Below are positions 9,401-19,427 of a stretch of DNA of 64,000 nucleotides, piece after piece. The DNA lies in the NCBI GenBank assembly GCA_019637315.1, contig JAHBVU010000008.1, positions 1 to 64,000 on the forward strand. Reading direction: 5' to 3'. Within the stretch, counting starts at the first letter, position 1. Each line of letters begins with the position of its first letter. This DNA comes from Gemmatimonadales bacterium. GTDB lineage: Bacteria; Gemmatimonadota; Gemmatimonadetes; Gemmatimonadales; GWC2-71-9. The translations under genes were made by a program, and so were the position numbers. The notes under the pieces are model-generated. The model saw only the letters and a list, made by a program, of their open reading frames with translations, was not told the origin of the DNA and searched no databases.

Positions 9401-9517
9401 GACCGTGCCGGATATCGTCCCGGCTTGAGCCAGCAATGGACCAGCCAGCGCGGCGCTCGCAGCCACTGCAAGCGTCCACGCAGAGAGGCGGGCCCGTGAA
9501 ATGACAGGAACACGCAT
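6473..9517 (-). CDS. SusC/RagA-family TonB-linked outer-membrane transporter
   Basis: TonB-dependent channel of 1014 residues, normal for the family. It has a signal peptide (to about residue 30, LAGPLLAQ), a carboxypeptidase-regulatory-like domain (about 33-115, SGTVTDQATGRPIPGA), a plug with RVRGLSS and LYIDGVRV followed by the SusC-type block GPSAATLYGTQAANGVI, then a long beta-barrel ending in an aromatic residue (RVNLTF). The ATG at 9517 has GAGG five bases upstream. It forms an operon with SusD and probably the jelly-roll protein. No FecR or anti-sigma gene adjoins, so regulation is not evident. Confidence 0.93.
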   Translation of the reverse strand: MRVPVISRARLSAWTLAVAASAALAGPLLAQAGTISGTVTDQATGRPIPGARIQATTQQVFAITNQQGQYTLRGLTAGAHTLRTFMLGYASETRSVTAGPGAETIDWALRSVPFQLEEIVTTATGDQQSRELGNSVSKIQAGQLVETAPTTNMAQVLSGRVAGVSVLQSAGTSGTGARIRVRGLSSVSLSNDPLLYIDGVRVASDAPAGAFVGGASVSKLNNLNPEEIESIEIVKGPSAATLYGTQAANGVIRVTTKRGRAGGSQWNAWLEGGMLKDGYTYPKVYFNASAENPNSDCLTYMAAAGTCTIANRYELDLLNDPRTTPFATGFRQQVGASLSGGSDLIRYFVSAEGESETGVLKLGDAEGDYAATLRGLASRAELPREQVRPNHFNKYNFRVNLNAAPRSNLDVSLSTGYVINNIRLPQTGDNFSSLISSPIFGSANPNIVAITGGYGFSRPAHSIGEVSWRKNDHFINAATVNWRPFSWLSTRGTFGIDYLNYVDEQNILRGQGCLTCTTENQGKRMFNRYIDTKYTVDLNATAQTQLTSRIGSKTAVGAQFNRDKLFAVLAQADILPPGVISLSAGAQQTLTEATTDVITLGTYVEQQLSFDNRLYLTGALRVDDNSAFGSAARSAYYPKVSASIVAIDGADGPINSLRFRGAFGATGQSPRPLDALTYQSPVTATIFGQASVPAVTLGGLGDPNLKPERSREIEAGFDLALLGSRLGLEVTFYDKRTSDALVLRQQPYSLGGVATRLENVGVVSNRGIEISVNTRLIDGRDLAWDLQLEAAGNRNRLVRLADGVPPIAGFGFQNIPDYPMFGLWWPGLVGFADANGDGAISPDEVEVTSEAVFHGSTVPTRNLAANTSLALFNNRVRVGAQVDYRGGYVTHNVNDMFMCAFQVNCRALHDPTASLEEQAAAIAGPMAFGAYAQNAEHVRLREASITYTLSNTLARSLGAKTANLTLTGRNLWLKTFGFTSWDPENVTGSADAANYNFSAQRQPVVGMLRVNLTF

Positions 9518-9745
9518 GTCGTCCTCGACAGTCGAAGGATACGGTGAAACTGAATACCGACGTTCGTTCGTATTGCTTCTTATCGGGACGTCGATTGAGT
9601 CGACAAGGTTTCATTGGGCTACCAACCAAGCGATTGGTAGCGCCTAACGCCCGAGCACTCGCTACGACTCGCCCTGACGCGCCGCGGAGGCTTGAGTCGA
9701 TCTGACGGGCGGCGCCACACCACGATCGTTCAGCGCAGGACGGCA

Positions 9746-10303
9746 ATGCAAACGAACCGGGTACGTGAAAAGGTGGACTTGCTCGCGTTGGCGGAAGCAG
9801 TCGGCAACGTCACGCTGGCATGTCGGATGGCGGGATTCAGTCGCGATTCGTTCTATCGATTCAAAGCACTCTACGCAGCAGGCGGAGAGTCAGCTCTACA
9901 GAATCAGAGTCGACGCAAGCCCCTGCTCAAGAACCGTGTGGCCCCGGAAATCGAGGCCGCCGTGGTCGAGCTGTCCCTCGCCTTTCCCGCTCATGGGCAG
10001 GCCAGAATTGCTTCGGTCCTGACCGCCCGCGGGATGCGCCTTTCACCTGCCGGGGTTCGCTGCGTCTGGCGCCGTCACGACCTGACGACCATGGCCTCAC
10101 GACTGGCCGCCGTCGAGGCGCGGCTTGCCCTGAACGGCGCCGGCTACACCGATGCGCAGCGTGCGGCATTCGCGAAACGGGAGCGCGCGCGCGTCGCGGC
10201 AGCGCGGCGCCAGGAAACGACGAGGGCGTCCGCCACGATCGTGACGGACGCCCTCGAGTACGCTGAATCGGTGGGCGCTACTGGCCCAGCAGTTCCCGCT
10301 TGA
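9746..10303 (+). pseudogene. Truncated IS481-like transposase (N-terminal part only)
   Basis: The ATG at 9746 has AGGA seven bases upstream. The first 110 residues match the N-terminal helix-turn-helix part of IS481-type transposases (LACRMAGFSRDSFYRFKALY; then ARIASVLTARGMRLSPAGVRCVWRRHDL), followed by the linker MASRLAAVEARLAL that normally precedes the DDE integrase core. That core is absent: the frame instead runs through a terminator hairpin and stops 26 bases inside the 3' end of atpH on the other strand. No terminal inverted repeats were found. It may be a dead remnant or a domesticated DNA-binding protein; the first is more likely. Confidence 0.7.
10221..10256. terminator. Hairpin terminator of the atp operon
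   Basis: A perfect 12 bp stem (CGAGGGCGTCCG with CGGACGCCCTCG) encloses a loop that is itself a palindrome (CACGATCGTG), so the whole element can fold as one long hairpin. It lies 22 bases beyond the atpH stop on the minus strand and inside the open frame of the transposase remnant. Confidence 0.85.
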
Positions 10304-10820
10304 GGCGGGTGAGCTTCCGACGCACCGAGCCGTCGTAGACCCGGTCACCGACCTTGACGACGGCTCCGCCCAGAACCTCGGGATCGAGGCCGACGCTGAC
10401 CACGACCGACTTGCCCAGCACTTTGCCGAGCGTCTCGGTAATGGACTGAACCAGCGCTGCATCCGGAGTCCGCGCCATCGTGACCGAGGCGCGCACCCGG
10501 TTGAACTGCTGATCCACCAGCTCGCCATACTGCCTGGCGATCCCAGCCAGCTCGGCCTGACGGCCGCGCGTCACGACGGCTTGGAGATATCGGACGAACT
10601 CCACCGGCGCCCCCGCGGCAGCAATCGCCCGGCCAACCAGGTCGCGCTTGAGCGACTTGGCCACCCGCGGGCTCACCAGCACCGTCTGCAACTCGGGCGC
10701 CGACGCAAACGCCCGTGCCACGGCGTCGATCAGCGCCCCATACCGTTCGAGCTGGCCGCTTCGGCTGGCCAGTTCGAACAACGCCTCGGCGTAGTTCTGG
10801 GCGACGATCGAGCCGGCCAT
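10278..10820 (-). CDS. atpH: ATP synthase F1 delta subunit
   Basis: Stalk subunit (OSCP type) linking the F1 head to the b-subunit stator, 180 residues, normal length. It has the N-terminal AQNYAEALFELA helix of the delta family and the C-terminal beta-rich part ending GGAVVKVGDRVYDGSVRRKLTRLKREL. The ATG overlaps the atpF stop by one base (TGATG). The operon ends here with a strong hairpin; atpA and atpG, which usually follow atpH, are absent from this place. Confidence 0.95.
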   Translation of the reverse strand: MAGSIVAQNYAEALFELASRSGQLERYGALIDAVARAFASAPELQTVLVSPRVAKSLKRDLVGRAIAAAGAPVEFVRYLQAVVTRGRQAELAGIARQYGELVDQQFNRVRASVTMARTPDAALVQSITETLGKVLGKSVVVSVGLDPEVLGGAVVKVGDRVYDGSVRRKLTRLKRELLGQ

Positions 10821-11368
10821 CAGTGCGCCTGCTCCACCTTCGCCAGATAGTCGAGCACAATCTTCCGATCGGACTCGGCGTCGAGACGCTGCCCGACGAC
10901 TTTGGCCGCGGCGCTGAGCGCCAGTTCGACGGCCTCACGGCGCAGATCCGCCAGGGCTCGATCACGCTCGACGGCAATTTCCCGTCGCGCCCGCTCGAGC
11001 ATCGCCTCCTGCTCCTCCTTGGCCTTCTCGAACCCCTGCGCCCGCTCCTTCTCGGCCGCCGAACGCGCTTCGGCAAGCAGGGTCTGGGCTGCGTTCCGAG
11101 CGTCCGCCGAGGCCTTCTGCTGCTCAGCAAGCAGCGCCTTGGCTTCCGCGTTGAGACGCTCGGCTTCGGACAGCTGCGCCGCAATCGTCTTTTCCCGCTC
11201 TTCGGCCCGGCTGACGATCGTCACCCAGAACGTCTTCCGGAAAAAGTAGAGGAAGATCAGAAAGATCACCCAGGTCCAAAGAATCAGACCGGGGTTGACC
11301 GCAAACGGTCCGCCGCTGCCGCCGTCGGCGGCCAGCATGGCGAGCATCCCGAGGGTCATTGCACTCAC
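10820..11368 (-). CDS. atpF: ATP synthase Fo b subunit
   Basis: Stator stalk subunit of 182 residues: one membrane helix near the N-terminus (NPGLILWTWVIFLIFLYFFRKTFW, about residues 24-47) followed by a long charged coiled coil rich in Ala, Glu, Lys and Arg. It connects subunit a in the membrane to delta and F1. The start used is GTG at 11368, three bases after the atpE stop; an ATG three codons later (11359) is equally possible. Fourth of five Fo/delta genes on the minus strand. Confidence 0.94.
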   Translation of the reverse strand: MSAMTLGMLAMLAADGGSGGPFAVNPGLILWTWVIFLIFLYFFRKTFWVTIVSRAEEREKTIAAQLSEAERLNAEAKALLAEQQKASADARNAAQTLLAEARSAAEKERAQGFEKAKEEQEAMLERARREIAVERDRALADLRREAVELALSAAAKVVGQRLDAESDRKIVLDYLAKVEQAH

Positions 11369-11371
11369 CGA

Positions 11372-11653
11372 CTAGAGCAGCTTGAACAGGAGGGCGAAGA
11401 CCAGCGCGATGATCGTGGCACCCTCCAGAAGGATCGCGATGATGAACGGACCGCTGGCGATCTCCTTGGCCGCTTCCGGCTGGCGGGCAATGCCGTCAGC
11501 AATGGCGCCACCGATCTTGCCCAGGCCGAGTCCGGCGCCCAGGATGGCGAGACCGATGCCGATACCGGCGCCGAGCAGGCCGAGGTTGTTCTTCGCGGCC
11601 TCGGGAGAGAGGGCGACATCCTGCAGCAGAGCGAGCATGTTCAACATGTTCAT
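11372..11653 (-). CDS. atpE: ATP synthase Fo c subunit
   Basis: Proteolipid that forms the rotor ring. 93 residues with two membrane helices: a glycine-rich first helix (GLLGAGIGIGLAILGAGLG), the conserved loop ARQPEA, and a second helix with the ion-binding glutamate in ILLEGATIIALV. The Gln in helix 1 and the ES-T pattern after the glutamate that mark sodium-type rings are not present (Leu and GAT instead), so proton coupling is the likelier reading. The N-terminus has three in-frame ATGs (11653, 11647, 11638); AGGA fits the second best. A 190-base gap with a hairpin separates it from atpB. Confidence 0.95.
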   Translation of the reverse strand: MNMLNMLALLQDVALSPEAAKNNLGLLGAGIGIGLAILGAGLGLGKIGGAIADGIARQPEAAKEIASGPFIIAILLEGATIIALVFALLFKLL

Positions 11654-11773
11654 TTTCCTGTTCGATTCGTGGGAGTCTCACATTGTTGTTCGCGCCTGCC
11701 AGCCGATGGATCCGCGCTCCCGTGCGTTCCATCCTCTGGCGCTCGCCGATGCCCCACCGGGGCAGCGAGCCTC

Positions 11774-11791
11774 GCCGGCCAGACGGCCGGC
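11774..11791. repeat. Hairpin in the atpB-atpE intergenic gap
   Basis: Seven-base-pair GC-only stem (GCCGGCC with GGCCGGC) with loop AGAC, about 120 bases upstream of atpE in a 190-base gap inside an otherwise tightly packed operon. It could be an RNA processing or stability element that lets atpE be expressed at a higher level than its neighbours, or simply an inverted repeat; the sequence cannot decide. Confidence 0.45.
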
Positions 11792-11843
11792 TACCACCGG
11801 GAACCGCATCAGCGCCGAGCGGCTCCCGGGTCCTGCACCATCG

Positions 11844-12698
11844 TCAGTGCGCGTGCTGCATCAAGCCAATGAAGGTCGACGCCAGCAGCGCAAACACATA
11901 GGCCTGCAGCATGGCCACCAGCAACTCCAGCAGATAGATCAGCGCCACGACAACCGCGGTGGGCAAACCGATCAGCCAACTGCCGAAGAACAGCACAATC
12001 CCGATCAGCGACAGCACCACAAAGTGTCCGGCGGTCATGTTGCCGAAGAGACGGACCGCCATCGCGAACGGCTTGACGAACTTGGAAAGAATCTCGATCG
12101 GCGCCATTGCGATCGTCAGAACCGCGCCGCCCACCCCACTGACTCCCTCGAAATGCGGGAAGATGGTGCCCAGGTACCCTTTCGGGCCAAGCTTGATGAA
12201 GCCGCCGACCTCGATCACGACGAAAACCATCAGCGCCAGCGCCGCCGTCACCGCCAGGTTGCCGGTCGCCGTGGCGCCCCACGGCACCAGGCCAAGCACG
12301 TTCATGAAGAGTACGAAGAAGAACAGGGCGACGATGAACGGAGCATACTTATAGCCCGACTCCTTGCCGATGGCGGCCACCGCAATGTCGTCGCGAACCC
12401 AGAGCACGATCTGCTCGACGAAGCCCGGGAAACCCGTCGGTGCCTTGCGATCGGCTCGCTGCGCGATCAGCCCGCGCTTGGTAACCCACATCACCAGCAG
12501 CACCAGCACGGCGGCCAGGATCATAAAGACCACGTGCTTGGTCGGGGTCAGGTTGATAGCGAAGCCGCCGAGATGCAGGTCCGGCCACTTCTCCCACGAA
12601 ATCGTGCCGAGCGGCTCGAAGTCGAGATAGTAGGAGTCGGACGTGTGGTGGAGCACGATCTCGCCGATATTGATCGGGCCGCCTTGCGTGTCACTCAT
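11844..12698 (-). CDS. atpB: ATP synthase Fo a subunit
   Basis: Membrane stator subunit that forms the proton half-channels against the c ring; 284 residues with about six membrane helices. The essential arginine is visible in MAVRLFGNMTAGH, followed by the conserved LLELLVAMLQAYVFALLAS helix. The N-terminal 80 residues are longer and more polar than in E. coli, as in many bacteria. The start ATG overlaps the stop of the upstream atpI-like gene by four bases (ATGA). Confidence 0.95.
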   Translation of the reverse strand: MSDTQGGPINIGEIVLHHTSDSYYLDFEPLGTISWEKWPDLHLGGFAINLTPTKHVVFMILAAVLVLLVMWVTKRGLIAQRADRKAPTGFPGFVEQIVLWVRDDIAVAAIGKESGYKYAPFIVALFFFVLFMNVLGLVPWGATATGNLAVTAALALMVFVVIEVGGFIKLGPKGYLGTIFPHFEGVSGVGGAVLTIAMAPIEILSKFVKPFAMAVRLFGNMTAGHFVVLSLIGIVLFFGSWLIGLPTAVVVALIYLLELLVAMLQAYVFALLASTFIGLMQHAH

Positions 12699-13045
12699 CG
12701 AAACCGCCGGATCTCCAGAAACAGAAGCGGTACCAAGACCGCGATGAATCCCAATGCCGCCGGTAACGGCGGAAACACTGCCCTGTCATACAACACCGCA
12801 ACCGGAATCGCGATCACGCCCAGCAACCGCACCCCGGCCCCAACCGCCCAGCGCATCAGCAAGCCATGGTAGTCACCGGTACCCAGCTTGGGTGCCGCAA
12901 TGGCCGTGGCCACCGTCTGAAGCACCGCCGCGATCCCGCCGAACACGCCACCGGCCACCATGCCCTGTGGCCCGAAGCCGTAGCGAAACCCCACGGCAAC
13001 CAGCAACGCCAACAGGATGCCTACGGCCGCTGTTTGTCGGACCAC
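12695..13045 (-). CDS. atpI: ATP synthase I-like membrane protein
   Basis: A 116-residue protein with four predicted membrane helices (about residues 5-24, 30-48, 63-85, 92-110) located directly before atpB, the classical place of AtpI/UncI. Family members assist assembly of the c ring or magnesium/ion supply and are not part of the finished enzyme. The start is GTG at 13045, overlapping the previous gene by 25 bases; the stop overlaps atpB by four. Sequence identity in this family is low, so the call rests on length, topology and position. Confidence 0.75.
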   Translation of the reverse strand: MVRQTAAVGILLALLVAVGFRYGFGPQGMVAGGVFGGIAAVLQTVATAIAAPKLGTGDYHGLLMRWAVGAGVRLLGVIAIPVAVLYDRAVFPPLPAALGFIAVLVPLLFLEIRRFR

Positions 13046-13281
13046 GACTTGAGCTTGGTCTGGTGATCGGGATCCCGCTTGAACTCCCGATACACACTCA
13101 GCATACCGAGCACCGCGCCGATCAAGGCACCCGCAATCGTGAAGAGCGGAGTCGTGCGCAGCCAGCGATCGAGCGCCAGACCACCGAACAGGAACATCAC
13201 CACCGCACCAGCAAACCGGAGAGCCGCCGCGAGGTATTGCGTCCCATCACCGAATGCTCGGGTGCGATTCGGGTCTGGCAT
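13021..13281 (-). CDS. AtpZ/AtpI-type small membrane protein (ATPase_gene1 family)
   Basis: An 86-residue protein with two membrane helices joined by a short loop (VVMFLFGGLALDRWLRTTP then FTIAGALIGAVLGMLSVYREF). The pattern G-x3-LDRWL-x-TTPLFT fits the ATPase_gene1/AtpZ family, found as the first gene of F-ATPase operons and thought to help ring assembly or cation transport with AtpI. The start ATG has GAGG five bases upstream. A TATCTT box lies nine bases before the ATG and a 22-base palindrome lies at 13300-13321, so the operon promoter is probably here. Confidence 0.8.
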   Translation of the reverse strand: MPDPNRTRAFGDGTQYLAAALRFAGAVVMFLFGGLALDRWLRTTPLFTIAGALIGAVLGMLSVYREFKRDPDHQTKLKSWSDKQRP

Positions 13282-13645
13282 AAGGCCTCAAAGATACCGG
13301 CTTGTGAAAAATTTCGCAAGCAAACCGACTCGCATGGTAAGCCATTCAAAATCAATGCCTTACGCATAGGATTGGCCCGACTATCATCGCCGAATCAGGC
13401 CCGTTTCGCGGCAACGACGGCGCTGAGACCGAAGGCGAGAAGCCGCCTCCGCCGGCCCAAAGCACGCCGGACGCCGAGAATGGACCTGCGTTGCGACAAT
13501 TCGGTACTATGGGAACGCCTCGGGTTGACTACTGTCAGCGCAAGGCCCTTTCGGCCCCGAACCCCTTGCCCGCCGCAGCGGCGCAACGTTTCCTTACCGG
13601 GACCCGTAGGATGAGGGATACATTCCCACTCTGATTGGCGCATTC
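13282..13645. other. Divergent promoter region between atp operon and moxR
   Basis: A 364-base gap between divergent operons. It is AT-richer near 13300-13390, holds the palindrome described separately and a possible -10 (TATCTT on the minus strand at 13296-13291), and toward moxR a TACATT box near 13619. An 82-residue minus-strand frame at 13395-13643 is Arg-rich and has no credible start signal, so it is not called. Confidence 0.5.
13300..13321. promoter_or_regulatory. Imperfect 22-base palindrome upstream of the atp operon
   Basis: GCTTGTGAAA, two central bases, TTTCGCAAGC: nine of ten arm positions pair. It lies 19 to 40 bases before the ATG of the first atp-operon gene, next to a minus-strand TATCTT box, where a dimeric regulator could block or assist RNA polymerase. 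Which protein binds, if any, is unknown. Confidence 0.4.
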
Positions 13646-14649
<1,004 letters not shown>

Positions 14650-14671
<22 letters not shown>

Positions 14672-16545
14672 CCTCCCTCGAGGACGCCCTCGGCCGACTC
14701 GGCCACACCTCTTTCCGTCCCGGGCAGCGCGAGGCGATCGAGCTCATACTCGATCGCCGTCGGCTGCTGCTGATCGCACCAACCGGTGGGGGCAAGAGTC
14801 TGACCTATCAGGTCCCGGCCCTGCTCCTCAACGGCACCACGCTGGTCGTCTCCCCGCTCGTGTCCCTGATGCAAGACCAGGTTGCCGGGCTCATGGAGCG
14901 CGGCGTGGCAGCCACCTTCCTCGCGGCGACACTGCCGGTCGACGAGATGCGCACCCGAATGCGCAGCATCGCGCGCGGCGAACAGACGGTTGTCTACCTG
15001 GCCCCCGAGCGGCTCGCCTTTCCAGGCTTCCGCAGTCTGCTCCGTGATCTCGACTGCCCGCTCATTGCGGTCGACGAAGCACACTGCATTTCTGAGTGGG
15101 GCCATGATTTCCGGCCAGACTACTTGCAGCTGGGCGACCTGGTCGCCGAGCGAGGCGATGCCAGAATCCTCGCCTGCACCGCCACGGCCACGCCGGTCGT
15201 CCGCGACGAGATTCTGGCCCGACTCGGGCTGGACGACGACACACCGCAGCTGATTCGCGGCTTTGCGCGGCCCAACCTGGCGCTCCGGGTGCTCGAGGTC
15301 CGCTCTGCCAACGACGCGCAACACGCCGTCGACGCCGTGTTGCAGGAATCGATCGGATCCCCCGGCGCCGGACGAGGCACCGCGATTGTCTATGCCCCGA
15401 CTCGCCGCAGAACGGAGGGGGAGCGGGACAGACTGCAGAGCAAGGGATGGTCGGTTGCTGCGTACCATGCGGGGCTCGACGGGCCATCACGTTCGGGCGC
15501 TCAAGCCGCGTTTCGGGATGGCGCCCTCGATGTCGTCGTCGCAACCAACGCCTTCGGAATGGGCATCGACCGCCACGACGTGCGCGCCGTGATCCACCTT
15601 GCCCCGCCCGGAAGCATCGAGGCCTACTACCAGGAAGTGGGACGGGCCGGTCGTGACGGTGCCGATGCCGTCGGCGCCCTCTGCATCAGCCCGGCCGACC
15701 TGCCGCTGCGCCGCCGGCTGCTCGAGATGCCCACCGACGGGGTCGCGCCCGATCCGGCACGAGTGCAACACCGCTGGTCGCTGTTCCTGGAGTTGATGCG
15801 CTGGGCCGATGGCGGGAGCTGTCGGCACGATGCCATCCTGCGCTACTTCGGCGACGAAGCCGAGACGCTCTCCGGCTGCGGCCGCTGCGATACGTGCGCG
15901 GCGCTCGATCAGCCCGCCGTGATCGATCCTGTCGAGACCGCGACCATCGTGCGCAAAGCCCTGTCGGCTGCCGCGCGATGCCACAACCGATTCGGGCTGC
16001 AAGCGGCGGTCAAGCTGCTGGGCGGGCAGAGCGATCCGCGGCTCCAACGCTCCGGCCTGGCCGAGACGAAGACGATGGGTGCGCTGGCCGGCCGAAGTGA
16101 GGCATGGATCCTCTCCCTGCTGCGCCGCTGCGCCTCGGCCGGCTGGATCGACTTCACGACCGGAGAGCGCCCCTTGATCCTGCTGACCCGGAGTGGCAAG
16201 ACGGTCCTGTTTGGGGAGGGCCCGGTCCGGCTGCTGCTGCCGTCCGAGGCACGACAACCGCGGGCACAGCGCACCGAGCGCGGGCGACGGAGTGTCCCGA
16301 CCGACCAGGAGCTCGACGGCAACGACGCCGAACTGTTCGAGGCATTGCGCGCCTGGCGCAGGGACGAGGCGCGCCAGGCCGCGGTCCCGCCCTATGTCGT
16401 CGCCAGCGACCGGACCCTGCGGGACATCGCGGTGGAACGCCCGGTATCGCGAGCGGCGCTGGAAGGGATCTATGGCATCGGGCCGTCCAAGGCGGCCAGG
16501 TTCGGTACCGCCATCGTCGAGATCGTTCGGCGATCGGCGACCTGA
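14650..16545 (+). CDS. recQ: ATP-dependent DNA helicase RecQ
   Basis: Superfamily 2 3'-5' helicase for recombination and fork repair, 631 residues. Motif I APTGGGKS (about 44-51), DEAH box VDEAHC (about 140), motif III ATATP, motif VI QEVGRAGRDG, then the RecQ C-terminal zinc site (CRHDAILRYF, then C-x2-C-x2-C in CGRCDTC). The end has an HRDC-like domain (LFEALRAWRRDEARQAAVPPYVVASDRTL to GIYGIGPSKAARFG). The GTG at 14650 is the only start that begins just before the conserved N-terminus (ALGRLGHTSFRPGQ); it overlaps moxR by 22 bases. Confidence 0.93.
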
Positions 16546-16613
16546 CCGCGCGGACACTCTTCTCGGGGGAGAACCCTTCCGCCCGCCCGCACCACCCGGT
16601 AAACTCAGCCCTG

Positions 16614-17335
16614 ATGGCCGGCCCTCCGCGGAACGCACCTGCGCGCTTTCCGATGACGCGACGCTCGATTCTCGTGCGACTCCGCGACGGGAACGACGCC
16701 GATCGTTCCGAAGCCTTCCGGGTGCTGACCGCCGGATACTGGCAGCCCATCTCCACCTACATTCGCCTCGCCCATCGACGGGATCCCGATGCCGCCGACG
16801 ACCTGACCCAGAGCTTTTTCGGGGCGGCCTGGATCAAGTCCTTCTTCTCGAGTTACGACCCCGAGCGAGCCCGGTTTCGCACCTTTCTCCGACTCTGTGT
16901 CGATCGCTTCGTGTTGCGCCAGGCCGCGGCCGAGCGCACTCTGAAACGGGGCGGCGAAACTATCCTCACCTCGCTCGAGGCGGGCAACGAGCATCCCGAT
17001 CCGGCCGACCCGATCGATCAGGACGTACGGTTTCACCAGGAGTTCGTGCGCAACCTGTTCACCCGGTCGGTCGACCGCTTGCAGCGGGAACTCGAGGGCC
17101 GCGGCAAGCACGTCACCTTCGCCCTCTTCGATCGCTACGATCTCGACTCGGCGGCCGATGCCAGCTACGCATCACTCGCGGCGGAGTTCGGGTTGTCGGA
17201 ATCGACGGTTACCAACCAGCTCCATGCCGCGCGACGCCGCTTTCGCGAGATCGTACTCGATGACCTGCGGGAACTGGCCGTCACCGAGGAGGAGTTCCGG
17301 GTCGACGCAGCGCAGATCCTCGGAATCGAGGCGCC

Positions 17336-17339
<4 letters not shown>
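16614..17339 (+). CDS. ECF-type RNA polymerase sigma factor
   Basis: A 241-residue sigma-70-family protein. Region 2 is visible as WQPISTYIRLAHRRDPDAADDLTQSFF followed by an aromatic block (WIKSFFSSYDPERARFRTFLRLCVDRF), and region 4 as SYASLAAEFGLSESTVTNQLHAARRRFREIV. The ATG at 16614 is used; 16653 is an alternative. Its stop shares ATGA with the following Ser/Thr kinase gene, so the two are coupled. No anti-sigma gene with a zinc motif is nearby, which suggests the kinase controls this factor, as in other sigma-kinase pairs. Target promoters are unknown. Confidence 0.85.
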
Positions 17340-18310
<971 letters not shown>

Positions 18311-18373
18311 AGGATTCACCGGGAAACCGTAATAGAACAGCAGAGGTCCCTACTCTTTCACGGAGCGGTCGCG

Positions 18374-18724
18374 ATGAAGAAGCCGGTGGTGGGCTTGCTG
18401 TTGGGCGGAATCCTGGGCGTGTTCGATGGGCTGTCTGCACTGGTCTCGGCACCCGAGACCGCACCCGACATCGTTGGGATCGTGATCGGGTCGACCTTCA
18501 AGGGCTTACTCGCCGGCGTCCTGATCGGCTGGTTTGCCAAGAAGGTCGATTCTCTACCGGCAGGGATCCTTTTCGGATTGACGATCGGGGCCGCGCTGGC
18601 CTGGCTGGTCGCCTACCTCGGCGGTGGTCTCTACTACCTCGAGATCATCCTGCCGGGCAGCATTCTTGGCATCATCGTCGGTTACGCGACCCAGAAGTAC
18701 GGACATCGGACCGAGGCGGCCTGA
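18374..18724 (+). CDS. Small integral membrane protein of unknown function
   Basis: Not recognised. 116 residues with four hydrophobic, glycine-rich stretches (about residues 5-28, 32-55, 60-82, 88-108), ending with a short charged tail. The ATG has GGAG nine bases upstream. It follows the kinase gene by 63 bases on the same strand and is followed two bases later by a secreted-protein gene, so it may belong to the sigma-kinase unit. Confidence 0.65.
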   Translation: MKKPVVGLLLGGILGVFDGLSALVSAPETAPDIVGIVIGSTFKGLLAGVLIGWFAKKVDSLPAGILFGLTIGAALAWLVAYLGGGLYYLEIILPGSILGIIVGYATQKYGHRTEAA

Positions 18725-18726
18725 CC

Positions 18727-19413
18727 ATGCGCCGAACCCGTTGTCGAGGTGCCCTGCTCACCTGGAGCTTCCTGCTCGGCGTCGCCGGCCCGGCAGCGAT
18801 CGATGCGCAGGAACCTTCACTGCCCCCTGGCTGGCGGGCGATAACCGACTCACCCGGCCGGTTCGTACCTCCGGGAGTCGAGCCGAACCTCGGGGAGGCC
18901 TGGAACTTCACGCGGATGCCGCCAGGCTGGCACATCACCAGCGGCCCCGGAATGATTCTGTTCGATCCGGCAATCGCGGCCACCGGTCGCTTTCAGATCG
19001 AAACGGACCTGTTCCTGTTTCCGGACCCCTCCGATCAGCCCGTCGGTCTCTTCATTGCCGGCAACGACCTCGATGATCCTGCTCGCGCGGCTTGGCTGGC
19101 CCTGGTCGTCAAACGAGATGGAACGGCTGGCGTGATCCAGCGGCTCGGTCCGAAGGAAGAGCTGCTGGTTCCCTATCGCCGGATCGACAGCCTGGCGCCT
19201 CACCCGGGCAAGGACTCACAGCGGATCCTGCTGACGGTCGACGCCGAGGGGGACAGTCTTCGATTTTCCGTCAACCGGGCACGGGTGGGCGCGGTGGGTC
19301 GATCGCAGCTTTCGCCCGAGGGACAATTCGGGTTCAGAATCGGTCGCGGCCTCAACCTGCATGTGATTCGCCTCGACCACACTCGCCGCATCGCGCCCGC
19401 CCGGGTTCGTTAG
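18727..19413 (+). CDS. Secreted protein with a LamG-like (concanavalin) fold
   Basis: A 228-residue exported protein; signal peptide to about residue 28 (LTWSFLLGVAGPAAIDAQ). The mature part is beta-rich with the pattern of laminin-G/DUF1080-like domains (AATGRFQIETDLFLFPD, VGLFIAGNDL, LRFSVNRARVG, GQFGFRIGRGLNLHVIRL). No active-site residues can be named. The ATG lies two bases after the stop of the membrane-protein gene. It resembles in type, not in close sequence, the protein at 4400-5074. Confidence 0.65.
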   Translation: MRRTRCRGALLTWSFLLGVAGPAAIDAQEPSLPPGWRAITDSPGRFVPPGVEPNLGEAWNFTRMPPGWHITSGPGMILFDPAIAATGRFQIETDLFLFPDPSDQPVGLFIAGNDLDDPARAAWLALVVKRDGTAGVIQRLGPKEELLVPYRRIDSLAPHPGKDSQRILLTVDAEGDSLRFSVNRARVGAVGRSQLSPEGQFGFRIGRGLNLHVIRLDHTRRIAPARVR

Positions 19414-19427
19414 GCGTTGAGTTCAAA

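Noticed and set aside
11372-11653. Sodium-type c ring in connection with the Mrp antiporter
   Set aside because: The Gln of helix 1 and the ES-T pattern of sodium rings are absent, so a proton-type ring is more likely.
13395-13643. 82-residue minus-strand frame between the atp operon and moxR
   Set aside because: Arg/Ser-rich, no ribosome site, occupies the divergent promoter region.
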